From: Bordetella parapertussis
GTDB lineage: Bacteria; Pseudomonadota; Gammaproteobacteria; Burkholderiales; Burkholderiaceae_B
Length of the DNA stretch: 8,047 bases
Assembly (NCBI GenBank): GCA_945869355.1
Contig: CAMBPA010000047.1
Span: 1 to 8,047, forward strand
Direction: 5' to 3'
Shown here: piece after piece, positions 1 to 7,136 of the stretch
Layout of the letters: each line of letters opens with the position of its first letter
Numbering within the stretch: the first letter of the stretch is position 1
Translations under genes and position numbers: made by a program
Notes under the pieces: model-generated
The model's database searches: none
What the model was told of the DNA's origin: nothing
What the model saw: the letters and a program-made list of their open reading frames with translations, nothing else

Positions 1-1334
1 AGAGGGTGAGAGACCTTAGAAACATTACGCGTTAGGTCGTCAGGAATAGTCCAAGGTTCAAAAATCCAGAGATCTGGCACTTGTCTCAGTGCAGGGATCC
101 ATTTTCTGACGAAGACTCCACGGGGATCGTGATCTTGCGCTTGTTTAATCGGGTTGTAGATACGCGGGATATTAATTCCCGTCGTGCCTGATTGCATTTG
201 CATTTGACTCCAATGAATGCCAGGTTCGTAATCTAGGAAATGTTGTGCGAGCCAGTTTCCGACCGGTTTCCAGTGGAGCCACAGCGGATAGGCTGCCGTT
301 GAAACGATTAAGGCACGCATACGAAAGTTAATCCACCCCGTATGTTTAAGCATCGCCACACACGCATCGATCATCGGCCATCCGCTGCGCCCCTCACTGA
401 GGGCGCTGAAGCGTTCTTCGTTCCAATCGTTTTCACGTAAACCGTCGTATCCGCGGTGCATGTTCTGGAATTCGAGCGCGGGCTCACTTTCAAGCTTTTG
501 TATGAAGTGGCAGTGCCAGTACAGACGGCTCACCATGCTGCGCAAGCCTTTCGCACGACGCGTATCTTGTTGTGGTTCACTTTCAATGGCATGGGCGACA
601 CGTTGAAAGACCTCTCGCACGCTGACGCAGCCGTGAGTAAGGTAGGGTGAGATCCTTGAGCACGCGGTGGGTGCGGTGAGCGGAGAGGAGATACCTCCGC
701 GATAGCGCTCACTGCGATGATTCAAAAAATCATCCAGCACCTCTAGGGCTTGTGTGCGCCCGCCGCGCTGACGCTGAGGCGGGTCCAGAAGATTCATTCC
801 AAGCTGTTCTGCGCTCGGTGGCTTGCCCCAATCGTCAGCTGGAGCGAAAGACAGTATATGTCCGGGTGCAGGGATGAGTGCTTGGCTATTGTGTTGATTC
901 CAACGCCCTTGCCATTCGTCGCGATTAAGATGCCCCCGAAAGATTCCGAACTGTATAGGCTCATGCCACGCGATATTCTCCTTCTTGCACCAGCCTTTGA
1001 CGGCAAGATCGCGCACATAGGAGGCGTAATTGCCAGTCTCTTGATGGGAGTAGAGCGTATCAAAGCGCGTTTGAGCGTGCAGACGCGCGAGAACTTCACA
1101 CGCTTCACCCGTTAATACATGCAGCGTCGTGCCTAGGTTCCTGAGCGCAACGTACAGATCTCGAAGACTTTCTAGAACAAACGCATAGTGTTGCTTCGAA
1201 GCATCTGGACTGCGCCAAAGGCTGGGTTCGACGATGTAGATGCAGCAAAGCGAACCACTTTTTGCTGCGCTCGCAAGCGCAGCGTTGTCTTGGACACGCA
1301 AATCTTTTTTGAACCAGACAACGCTTTTTGCCAT
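1..1334 (-). CDS. Cryptochrome/deoxyribodipyrimidine photolyase family protein (C-terminus beyond window)
   Basis: Flavoprotein of the photolyase/cryptochrome family, expected to repair UV-induced pyrimidine dimers in DNA with blue light, or to act as a light sensor. I translated 444 codons from the ATG at 1334 to the left edge; all are open, so the gene is intact as far as seen but lacks its 3' end. The N-terminal alpha/beta antenna domain starts at once with VVWFKKDLRVQDN (residues 5-17), which fixes the start. The FAD-binding helical domain follows: SRISPYLTHG (226-235), EGRSGWPMIDA (314-324), TGWINFRMRA (332-341), then IHWSQMQMQSGTTG (373-386) and RIYNP (391-395). The first three match classical photolyases; the 373-386 stretch differs from the N..GGWQW pattern of E. 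coli PhrB. I see no four-cysteine iron-sulfur set. It begins 29 bases after the MmgE/PrpD stop, with no clear Shine-Dalgarno. Family sure; repair versus sensory role, lesion type and antenna cofactor unknown. Confidence 0.93.
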   Translation of the reverse strand, partial: MAKSVVWFKKDLRVQDNAALASAAKSGSLCCIYIVEPSLWRSPDASKQHYAFVLESLRDLYVALRNLGTTLHVLTGEACEVLARLHAQTRFDTLYSHQETGNYASYVRDLAVKGWCKKENIAWHEPIQFGIFRGHLNRDEWQGRWNQHNSQALIPAPGHILSFAPADDWGKPPSAEQLGMNLLDPPQRQRGGRTQALEVLDDFLNHRSERYRGGISSPLTAPTACSRISPYLTHGCVSVREVFQRVAHAIESEPQQDTRRAKGLRSMVSRLYWHCHFIQKLESEPALEFQNMHRGYDGLRENDWNEERFSALSEGRSGWPMIDACVAMLKHTGWINFRMRALIVSTAAYPLWLHWKPVGNWLAQHFLDYEPGIHWSQMQMQSGTTGINIPRIYNPIKQAQDHDPRGVFVRKWIPALRQVPDLWIFEPWTIPDDLTRNVSKVSHP

Positions 1335-1363
1335 CGCAGCTTAGGTGAACGAATCTCAGCGGT

Positions 1364-2734
1364 TTAGGCCGAGAAGAGCGTCCTCAAGGAAGGAAGTGTT
1401 TCCAGTGCGACGATCCGGTCGTACAGGCCGCTATCGGCACCCTTGATGGCAGGGTTGATTGCCCGCCCCGTGGTGACACAGTCGTTGAATTTCTTTTTTA
1501 AGCCAGCGGCATCAATGGGGTTCTTGGAGTTACCTAAGGGGAAACGAATTTCACCCGAATCAAAGCTGCGACCGTCGGTTGTTTTGATGACGACACGGTC
1601 GGTGAAAGCAAAGGCGGGCTCTAGGGGGCAGAATGTATCGACCGTGGAGACCTTCACTTTACTGTAGAGATTCGATACATCTTTGCGCGTCGCGAACTCA
1701 TCCGTTAACTGCGATAGCCCAACTTCGCGCGCAACAATCGCTGAGGCGACTGCAAACTGAGCGCTGAACTTCGCTTCGAGCCCAGTCTTAGGATGATGGT
1801 TACGCAGAATCGATGCTTGTGCATGTCCCAGGGTGAGCGCAACCTCTGCAATCTCTTCAGGCTGTAAATTTTCGCGATCTGCAATCTCAATGACGCCATC
1901 AATGGTGCGATGACTTGAGTAGCAAACAGGGTAGCGCTTGATGGATAAGCCGCTGTCTAGAATCCTGAGCGTTTTGCCGAGCGTATCGGCAGGTCGCGTA
2001 CGATCGACTTTGCCGGCTAAAGAGAGTGCAAAGAGATAGCCAGCGGGATGTTCAAAGACATCCGGTGCAGACGTCATGCCAAGCTTGGATAGTCTGACCG
2101 CCTCAATGCCATGTGACGCTGCGCGGCCGGCATGAAAGGGCTTGGTCATGGTGCCAAAGTTTGCGACTAAGCCGCTCGCCAGACTTGCAGAGATTGCAAG
2201 CGCTTGGGTTGCGTCTGCTTCATTAAATTTATTGAGATAGGCGACAGCGGCCGCCGCACCTACCGCACCAAACACGCCGGTAGGATGCCAACCTTTCAGG
2301 TGGTATTGATCTGTCTCGCGGTTGACGAGTTCACCCCAGACCTCGTAGCCCACAACGTAGGCACGTAAGGCATCGAGCCCGGAGCAGTTAAGCCGATAGC
2401 CCTCAGCCAGAATCGCAGGGACGAGCACCGTGCTCGGGTGACCGGAGATGGCGACGTCGTCATAGTCCAACGCATGGCCTGCCACCGCGTTGATGAACGC
2501 GGCTTGTGCGGCGGGGTGCATGGTCCCCAAGAAGGGCACAGGTGCTTCGGCCGGTGTGGTCGCTTCAGCGAAGTACTTGCGTACGATATTGACGACAGGT
2601 TCGGAGTTGCCTGCCATCATCGTCGCAATCGTGTCGATAAATCCCGTTTTCGCCACCTCAAGTGCCGCGCGCTCGTCCGCGCCGAAACTTGGTTTTGCAA
2701 CGAAGGCGCCAAGCGCTTTAGTTAGACCTGTCAT
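1364..2734 (-). CDS. MmgE/PrpD family protein (2-methylcitrate dehydratase / cis-aconitate decarboxylase fold)
   Basis: Cytoplasmic enzyme of 456 residues, the usual length for MmgE/PrpD. Members include 2-methylcitrate dehydratase PrpD, cis-aconitate decarboxylase, and less understood epimerases and hydratases of small polycarboxylates. Visible family motifs are ALDYDDV..SGHPS (88-101), HPTGVFGA (150-157), GTMTKPFHAGRAASHG (194-209) and KRYPVCYSSHRTID (266-279). They contain the Asp, two His and two Lys (about D93, H99, H150, K198, K266) that line the polar active site in cis-aconitate decarboxylase structures as I recall them. The frame is open to an ATG at 2803, but that start would overlap the acyl-CoA dehydrogenase end. 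The ATG at 2734 has a GGAG eight bases upstream and gives the normal N-terminus, so I choose it. It is the last metabolic gene of the block, 31 bases after the dehydrogenase. Family certain; reaction open, because no prpB/prpC-type methylcitrate genes surround it apart from a distant lyase of that superfamily. Confidence 0.93.
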   Translation of the reverse strand: MTGLTKALGAFVAKPSFGADERAALEVAKTGFIDTIATMMAGNSEPVVNIVRKYFAEATTPAEAPVPFLGTMHPAAQAAFINAVAGHALDYDDVAISGHPSTVLVPAILAEGYRLNCSGLDALRAYVVGYEVWGELVNRETDQYHLKGWHPTGVFGAVGAAAAVAYLNKFNEADATQALAISASLASGLVANFGTMTKPFHAGRAASHGIEAVRLSKLGMTSAPDVFEHPAGYLFALSLAGKVDRTRPADTLGKTLRILDSGLSIKRYPVCYSSHRTIDGVIEIADRENLQPEEIAEVALTLGHAQASILRNHHPKTGLEAKFSAQFAVASAIVAREVGLSQLTDEFATRKDVSNLYSKVKVSTVDTFCPLEPAFAFTDRVVIKTTDGRSFDSGEIRFPLGNSKNPIDAAGLKKKFNDCVTTGRAINPAIKGADSGLYDRIVALETLPSLRTLFSA

Positions 2735-2742
2735 GTTGTTAT

Positions 2743-2746
2743 CTCC
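2743..2746 (-). promoter_or_regulatory. Ribosome binding site of the MmgE/PrpD gene
   Basis: GGAG on the minus strand, 8 bases before the ATG at 2734. It lies in the 31-base gap after the acyl-CoA dehydrogenase stop. It decides the start in favour of 2734 over the in-frame upstream ATG at 2803. Confidence 0.75.
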
Positions 2747-2765
2747 GGAATTGTGGTTGTGATGG

Positions 2766-3950
2766 TTAGAACGAACGAGGCATGCCCAGCATGTGTTCAC
2801 CAATATAAGACAGCACTAGGTTAGTCGAGATCGGTGCAATCTGGAACAAACGCGTTTCGCGCCATTTTCTTTCGACGTCATATTCTTTGGCGTAGCCAAA
2901 GCCGCCGTGACACTGGAGACAAGCTTCCGCAGCATGCCAGGTGGCGTCTGAGGCCAGTAATTTACCCATATTGGCATCATCACCGCAAGGAAGACCTGCG
3001 TCAAATAGTGCCGCAGCACGACGTAGCACGAGATCGGCTGCATCGGTTTCAGCATACGCACGAGCGATCGGGAACTGCACGGCCTGGTTTTGTCCAATAG
3101 GGCGATCAAATACGCGACGTTCGTTGACGTACTTCACTGCTGTTTGGGTAAACCATCTCGCGTCGCCAATTGCCTCGGCTGAAACGAGAATACGCTCGGC
3201 GTTCATACCGTCCAAAATGTATTTAAAGCCTTTGCCTTCTTCGCCAATCAGGCAGTCTGCAGGGATCTTTAGATTGTCAAAAAATACCTCAGTCGCATGA
3301 TGGTTCACCATGGCTTTCAGTGTGCGAATATCTAAGCCTTTACCCAACCCATCGCGGATATCGAGCAAAAATACCGAGAGACCATCACTTTTCTTTTTAA
3401 TCTGATCGAGTGGCGTGGTGCGCGCAAGCAACAACATTAAGTCGGAATGCAGGGCACGCGAGGTCCAAACCTTTTGACCATTGATCACGTAATGGTCACC
3501 TTGGCGCTCTGCACGGGTCTTTAGCTTGGTCGTGTCTGTGCCGGTAGTGGGCTCCGTCACGCCAAAGGCCTGTAGTCGAAGCTTGCCGTTCGCGATATCG
3601 GGTAGGTATTTCTTTTTCTGTGCGTCGCTACCATGACGCAACACCGTCCCCATGGTGTACATCTGGGCGTGACAGGCTCCCGCATTGCAACCTGAGGCGT
3701 GGATGGTTTCAAGAATCACCATGGCCGCACGCAGAGGCATGCCACTGCCACCGTACTCTTCAGGGATCAGGGCTCCGAGATAGCCTGAAGCGGTCAGAGC
3801 TTGAACGAATTCAGTCGGGTAGGCCAGCTTCTCTTCGAGTCCACGCCAGTATGAACCAGGAAAATCTGCGCAAACGCGCTTCACGCCTTCACGAATTTCT
3901 GGATAGTCTTCGCCAGATGAAATGCTGATGTTTTGAACGGGATGACTCAT
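2766..3950 (-). CDS. Acyl-CoA dehydrogenase family protein
   Basis: FAD-dependent dehydrogenase of 394 residues, the normal length, expected to introduce an alpha,beta double bond into an acyl-CoA and pass electrons to electron-transferring flavoprotein. Domain order is typical: N-terminal helical domain ending in LIPEEYGGSGM (61-71), middle beta domain with FGVTEPTTGTD (129-139) and NGQKVWTS (157-164), and C-terminal helical domain with ERRVFDRPIGQNQAVQF (277-293) and CLQCHGGFGYAKEY (344-357). The usual Glu of the C-terminal YEGT motif, the catalytic base of medium-chain enzymes, is not there: the segment reads RLFQIAPISTNL (367-378). A Glu at 252, in GMNAERILVSAE (248-259), sits where isovaleryl-CoA dehydrogenase carries its base, so a branched-chain-type active site is plausible (inference). 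It starts two bases after the hydratase stop. AAGGG lies nine bases upstream of the ATG, inside the end of that gene, implying co-translation. Substrate unknown. Confidence 0.93.
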   Translation of the reverse strand: MSHPVQNISISSGEDYPEIREGVKRVCADFPGSYWRGLEEKLAYPTEFVQALTASGYLGALIPEEYGGSGMPLRAAMVILETIHASGCNAGACHAQMYTMGTVLRHGSDAQKKKYLPDIANGKLRLQAFGVTEPTTGTDTTKLKTRAERQGDHYVINGQKVWTSRALHSDLMLLLARTTPLDQIKKKSDGLSVFLLDIRDGLGKGLDIRTLKAMVNHHATEVFFDNLKIPADCLIGEEGKGFKYILDGMNAERILVSAEAIGDARWFTQTAVKYVNERRVFDRPIGQNQAVQFPIARAYAETDAADLVLRRAAALFDAGLPCGDDANMGKLLASDATWHAAEACLQCHGGFGYAKEYDVERKWRETRLFQIAPISTNLVLSYIGEHMLGMPRSF

Positions 3951-3952
3951 GA

Positions 3953-4753
3953 TTAACAGCCCTTAAAGTTAGCTTTTCGTTTTTCATTGAAGGCCTTGAC
4001 GCCTTCCATGCGATCTTCGGTATCAATAAGATGGTTGTAGGCTTCAATCTCAAAGCGGAACGCCGTACGCAGTTCCATTTGACCGCCATAACGTACCGAT
4101 TTCTTAATTTGCCGCACAGACAATGGGGCATTAGAGGCGATGACTTCAGCGGTCTCCAGGGCTTTTGCCAAGACGTCGGCGGGCTCGAGGATCGCGTTGA
4201 TGAGTCCGTACTCGTTTGCTTGTTGTGCGCTAAAGGGTTTGCCGGTCATTAGGATTTCTTTTGCGCGTCGCTCGCCAATCGCGCGCGGCAGATTCTGTGT
4301 GCCGCCAGCGCCGGGCATAATCCCCAGCGTCACTTCTGTGAGGGCGAAGCGCGCAGCGTTGCTTGCGTAGATAAAGTCGCAGGACAGTGCCATCTCGAGT
4401 CCGCCAGCATAGGCGTGACCATTGACGGCAGCGATCACGGGGATGGGTAAGTCGACCAAGGTCCAGTACATGCGCTCAAAGAGCTCATGCTGCAGTGTCC
4501 ATTGCTTTTTGGTCATGCCATTGCGCTCTTTGAGATCGCCGCCCGCACAAAATATTTTCTCGCCAGCACCGGTCAACACGATGCAGCGAATGTCGCCGGC
4601 GTCAGCGGTCAACCGATTCCAAAGATCGAGCAGGTCATGACCAGACTGTGTGTTGATTGCGTTGCCAACCTGAGGTCGATTCAGTGTCACTTTAAGTACG
4701 TGGGCACCGACCATTTCTGTTGCGATGGTCTCGTAGGTGGGAAAGCTCGTCAT
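3953..4753 (-). CDS. Enoyl-CoA hydratase/isomerase (crotonase) family protein
   Basis: Crotonase-fold enzyme of 266 residues, the typical length, expected to hydrate an alpha,beta-unsaturated acyl-CoA to a 3-hydroxyacyl-CoA. Oxyanion-hole segments are FCAGGDLKE (68-76) and GHAYAGGLEMALSCD (112-126). Both classical catalytic glutamates are present: E120 in GGLEMA and E140 in FALTEVTLGIMPGAGG. They are twenty residues apart, as Glu144 and Glu164 are in rat crotonase, which favours true hydratase activity over the decarboxylase or ligase variants that lack one. The conserved EYGLIN motif follows at 181-186. The ATG overlaps the CoA-transferase stop as ATGA (4750-4753), with AGGA seven bases upstream, a layout that usually couples translation. 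It probably acts on the product of the acyl-CoA dehydrogenase encoded next. An isomerase role cannot be excluded. Confidence 0.94.
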   Translation of the reverse strand: MTSFPTYETIATEMVGAHVLKVTLNRPQVGNAINTQSGHDLLDLWNRLTADAGDIRCIVLTGAGEKIFCAGGDLKERNGMTKKQWTLQHELFERMYWTLVDLPIPVIAAVNGHAYAGGLEMALSCDFIYASNAARFALTEVTLGIMPGAGGTQNLPRAIGERRAKEILMTGKPFSAQQANEYGLINAILEPADVLAKALETAEVIASNAPLSVRQIKKSVRYGGQMELRTAFRFEIEAYNHLIDTEDRMEGVKAFNEKRKANFKGC

Positions 4754-5916
4754 GTTTTTTTCCTGTTGTTAAGCAATTCGGTGTGTTCGCCAAGTTTGGG
4801 CGGAGGGGCGCTTGGGTGGGGTCGAACCCCATCGAAGCTAATGGGCAGACCGATGAAGCGCATGCCGGAGCCAGGCACATCCTGAATTAATCCCAGTGCT
4901 TCAGTCTGAGGGTGGGCAGCCATTTGGGCGATATCGTTGACGGGTGCACACGGTACGCCGGCTTTTTCTAGCGCCGTCACCCAATGGGCAGTAGGTTTGG
5001 CTGCAATGAGTTCGTCTAGCATGCCGTACAACAGCTTTTCGTTTTCGACGCGCTGTGGATTACCGATAAAGCGAGGGTCGTCTATCCATTCGGGATGCCC
5101 AACTGTTTTGGCGAGCGTCTTAAAGAGTGCATCGCTTCCGGCCGCAATGACGAGTTCTCCGTCAAGCGTGAGATAACTTTTATAGGGGACAATCCCAAGG
5201 GCGCCAGAGCCTTGCTTGGCTGTGACCTTGCCACTCGCAAAGTATTGGGCTGCTAAAAGCGAAACCCATGTTGTAGCGGTTTCAAAAAGCGATACGTCGA
5301 CGACTCTTCCGCGACCCGTCGTCTGGCGCTCAAGAAGTGCCGTGAGCGCACCAATCACCGCCCACATGCCGGTACCCATATCGACGATCGAGGCCCCTAC
5401 GCGCACAGCGGGGCGACCTGGTTCACCGGTTGTGCTCATGATTCCACCAAACGCTTGCATCAGTGGGTCATAGCCAGGACGGTCTTTCAAGGGGCCAGTA
5501 TTGCCAAACGCACCCAGATTGCAATAAATCAGTCGCGGTTGGCGTGCGAGAAGGGTGACGCCGTCGAGTCCGAGTTTTTGTACATGACCGGGACGCAGAT
5601 TTTGGATCACGATATCGGCATGTTCACAAATGTACTGGCGCAGGGCTTCGACTTCGGTTTCGTTACGCAAGTCGCAGACCACGGACTTCTTGTTGCGATT
5701 GAGTGACTGAAAGAAAGGTGAGGCACCTTCCCAGAAGGGCGGTCCCCATTTGCGGGCGTCGTCACCATCTGATTTTTCAATTTTGATGACCTGGGCACCA
5801 AGCTCGCCGAAGATTTGACCGGCGAACGGGGCGGCCACACTATTTCCTAGTTCGATCACCACGAGCCCTGCAAAGGGCGTGGCGCCTAAGGATTGCTGCT
5901 GCGTATGCTCAGACAT
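4750..5916 (-). CDS. CaiB/BaiF family (class III) CoA-transferase
   Basis: Transfers CoA from a donor acyl-CoA, often succinyl-CoA, to a free carboxylic acid, and so would activate the substrate of this pathway. It has 388 residues, close to the family norm near 400. The N-terminal part has VVIELGNSVAAPFAGQ (19-34) and LGAQVIKIEKSDGDDARKWG (39-58), then NRNKKSVVCDL (73-83). The catalytic aspartate that forms the acyl-enzyme anhydride in formyl-CoA transferase corresponds to D179 in GASIVDMGTG (174-183). Other family segments are NLGAFGNTGP (133-142), GYDPLMQAFGG (148-158), and the C-terminal GVPCAPVND (320-328). It lies 92 bases after the malate-type dehydrogenase gene and overlaps the hydratase by four bases. 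The ATG at 5916 has no good Shine-Dalgarno; a GGGGAG about 28 bases upstream is too far to serve it. No alternative methionine lies nearby and the homologous part begins by residue 15, so this start stands. Acid substrate not identifiable. Confidence 0.94.
   Translation of the reverse strand: MSEHTQQQSLGATPFAGLVVIELGNSVAAPFAGQIFGELGAQVIKIEKSDGDDARKWGPPFWEGASPFFQSLNRNKKSVVCDLRNETEVEALRQYICEHADIVIQNLRPGHVQKLGLDGVTLLARQPRLIYCNLGAFGNTGPLKDRPGYDPLMQAFGGIMSTTGEPGRPAVRVGASIVDMGTGMWAVIGALTALLERQTTGRGRVVDVSLFETATTWVSLLAAQYFASGKVTAKQGSGALGIVPYKSYLTLDGELVIAAGSDALFKTLAKTVGHPEWIDDPRFIGNPQRVENEKLLYGMLDELIAAKPTAHWVTALEKAGVPCAPVNDIAQMAAHPQTEALGLIQDVPGSGMRFIGLPISFDGVRPHPSAPPPKLGEHTELLNNRKKT
4761..4764 (-). 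promoter_or_regulatory. Ribosome binding site of the crotonase gene
   Basis: AGGA on the minus strand, seven A-rich bases before the ATG at 4753. It lies inside the 3' end of the CoA-transferase gene. Together with the ATGA overlap it supports coupled translation and fixes the start. Confidence 0.6.
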
Positions 5917-5952
5917 TTTTAATGTGATGTTGGGATGATTTGTCTCCCCAAA

Positions 5953-5961
5953 ATTATGTCA
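5953..5961 (-). promoter_or_regulatory. Possible extended -10 promoter element before the CoA-transferase gene
   Basis: In the 92-base gap between the dehydrogenase stop (6009) and the CoA-transferase ATG (5916), the minus strand reads TGACATAAT. This is an extended -10 (TGn) followed by five of six matches to TATAAT. No good -35 hexamer stands 15-18 bases upstream. Transcription would start near 5946, giving a leader of about 30 bases. It would let the four-gene CoA block be expressed separately from the lyase and dehydrogenase genes. By-eye match only. Confidence 0.3.
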
Positions 5962-6008
5962 CGAATTGACTGAAACCACCCAGTAAGCAACCTAATTCGC
6001 CAGACAAC

Positions 6009-7073
6009 TTACTTTAGTTGCTCACACACAGCAGCAGTGACCTGGGCAGTCGTGGCTAAACCACCCAGATCACGTGTATGCAGGCGTGGGTTGGCCGTGA
6101 CCGCTTCAATCGCATGCATCAACCGATCGGCGGCGGCTTGTTCACCCAAGTGCTCGAGCAGCATCACCACCGACCAGAAGGTGCCGATTGGATTAGCCAG
6201 ACCTTTGCCCATGATGTCGAACGCCGAGCCGTGGATGGGTTCGAACATGGAGGGGTAGCGTCGCTCGGGGTCGATATTGCCGGTCGGCGCAATGCCAAGG
6301 CTGCCGGCCAACGCGGCCGCAAGGTCGCTCAAGATGTCGGCGTGCAGATTGGTGGCGACGAGGGTGTCAAGCGTAGCTGGGCGATTCACCATGCGGGCTG
6401 TCGCGGCATCGACAAGCTCTTTGTCCCATTTAACGTCTGGAAACTCTTTTGCGATTTGTACAGCGATCTCATCCCACATGACCATGGCATGGCGCTGCGC
6501 ATTGGATTTCGTGACGACAGTTAACAACTTGCGTGGGCGCGATTGTGCAAGCTTAAAGGCATAGCGCATGATGCGCTCGACGCCGGCGCGCGTCATCATA
6601 CTGACATCGGTTGCGACTTCAATCGGATGGCCTTGGTGGGCTCGCCCCCCTACGCCAGAGTATTCGCCTTCAGAGTTCTCGCGTACGATGATCCAATTCA
6701 GTTGCTCGGGCGTGCAGCGCTTCAGAGGCGCATCGATGCCTGGCAAGATGCGGGTCGGACGCACGTTGGCATACTGATCAAAGCCCTGGCAAATTTTTAG
6801 TCGTAGACCCCAAAGCGTGATGTGATCTGGAATGTGTGGGTCACCTGCCGATCCAAACAAGATCGCGTCTTTGTCGCGCAGCGCGTCTAACCCATCCTCT
6901 GGCATCATTACACCGTGCTTGCGGTAATAGTCACCCCCCCAATCAAAGTCCTGAAAGTCAAACTTCAGATTCTTATTTTGTTGGGCAATGGCTTGAAGTA
7001 CTTTTTGTCCTTCAGGGACCACTTCTTTGCCGATGCCGTCACCGGGGATGGTTGCGATACGATATGTTTTCAT
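6009..7073 (-). CDS. Tartrate dehydrogenase/decarboxylase / D-malate dehydrogenase (TtuC/DmlA) family protein
   Basis: NAD-dependent, metal-requiring beta-decarboxylating dehydrogenase of 354 residues. The subfamily oxidises D-malate, tartrate or related 3-substituted malates, often releasing CO2 to give a 2-keto acid. IATIPGDGIGKEVVPEG (6-22) opens the fold. LWGLRLKICQGFDQYANVRP (87-106) and IIVRENSEGEYSGVGGR (128-144) are the pattern of the tartrate/D-malate branch rather than LeuB or isocitrate dehydrogenase. By analogy with isopropylmalate dehydrogenase, the catalytic pair is Y138 and K189 (TKSN), and the metal ligands are D222, D246 and D250. HGSAFDIMGKGLANPIGTFW (281-300) is the cofactor-binding and subunit-interface region. 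It follows the lyase gene after 63 bases. The bases before its ATG (ACTAATA) hold no Shine-Dalgarno. The homologous part starts at residue 4, so the start is secure. The exact substrate cannot be told from sequence; the neighbours suggest an alkylmalate or malate intermediate. Confidence 0.92.
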   Translation of the reverse strand: MKTYRIATIPGDGIGKEVVPEGQKVLQAIAQQNKNLKFDFQDFDWGGDYYRKHGVMMPEDGLDALRDKDAILFGSAGDPHIPDHITLWGLRLKICQGFDQYANVRPTRILPGIDAPLKRCTPEQLNWIIVRENSEGEYSGVGGRAHQGHPIEVATDVSMMTRAGVERIMRYAFKLAQSRPRKLLTVVTKSNAQRHAMVMWDEIAVQIAKEFPDVKWDKELVDAATARMVNRPATLDTLVATNLHADILSDLAAALAGSLGIAPTGNIDPERRYPSMFEPIHGSAFDIMGKGLANPIGTFWSVVMLLEHLGEQAAADRLMHAIEAVTANPRLHTRDLGGLATTAQVTAAVCEQLK

Positions 7074-7136
7074 TATTAGTAAGTGTTTGTTAATGGATAA
7101 GTGTTTTCAGCTGGGCGATAGCGTGCGCTGCGTAGG

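Noticed and set aside
750..1115. Plus-strand open frame of 121 codons in the left part
   Set aside because: It is antisense to the photolyase gene, which is open throughout and carries clear family motifs.
2735..2803. Upstream in-frame ATG at 2803 extending the MmgE/PrpD protein by 23 residues
   Set aside because: The extension overlaps the acyl-CoA dehydrogenase end, looks unlike the family N-terminus, and the GGAG site stands before the ATG at 2734.
4487..4885. Plus-strand open frame of 132 codons
   Set aside because: It is antisense to the crotonase and CoA-transferase genes, crosses their junction and has no recognisable motif.
5982..6022. Inverted repeats (AGTAAG/CTTACT and AGCAAC/GTTGCT) after the dehydrogenase gene as a terminator
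   Set aside because: Stems are six bases, AT-rich, with loops of 20 bases or more and no following T run; not a credible intrinsic terminator.
6078..6524. Plus-strand open frame of 148 codons
   Set aside because: It lies antisense to the conserved dehydrogenase gene and shows no recognisable domain; explained as a shadow of the coding strand.
6009..7073. 3-isopropylmalate dehydrogenase (LeuB) for leucine synthesis
   Set aside because: The LWGLRLKICQGFDQYANVRP and GEYSGVGGR segments follow the tartrate/D-malate branch, and no leuC/leuD genes are adjacent.
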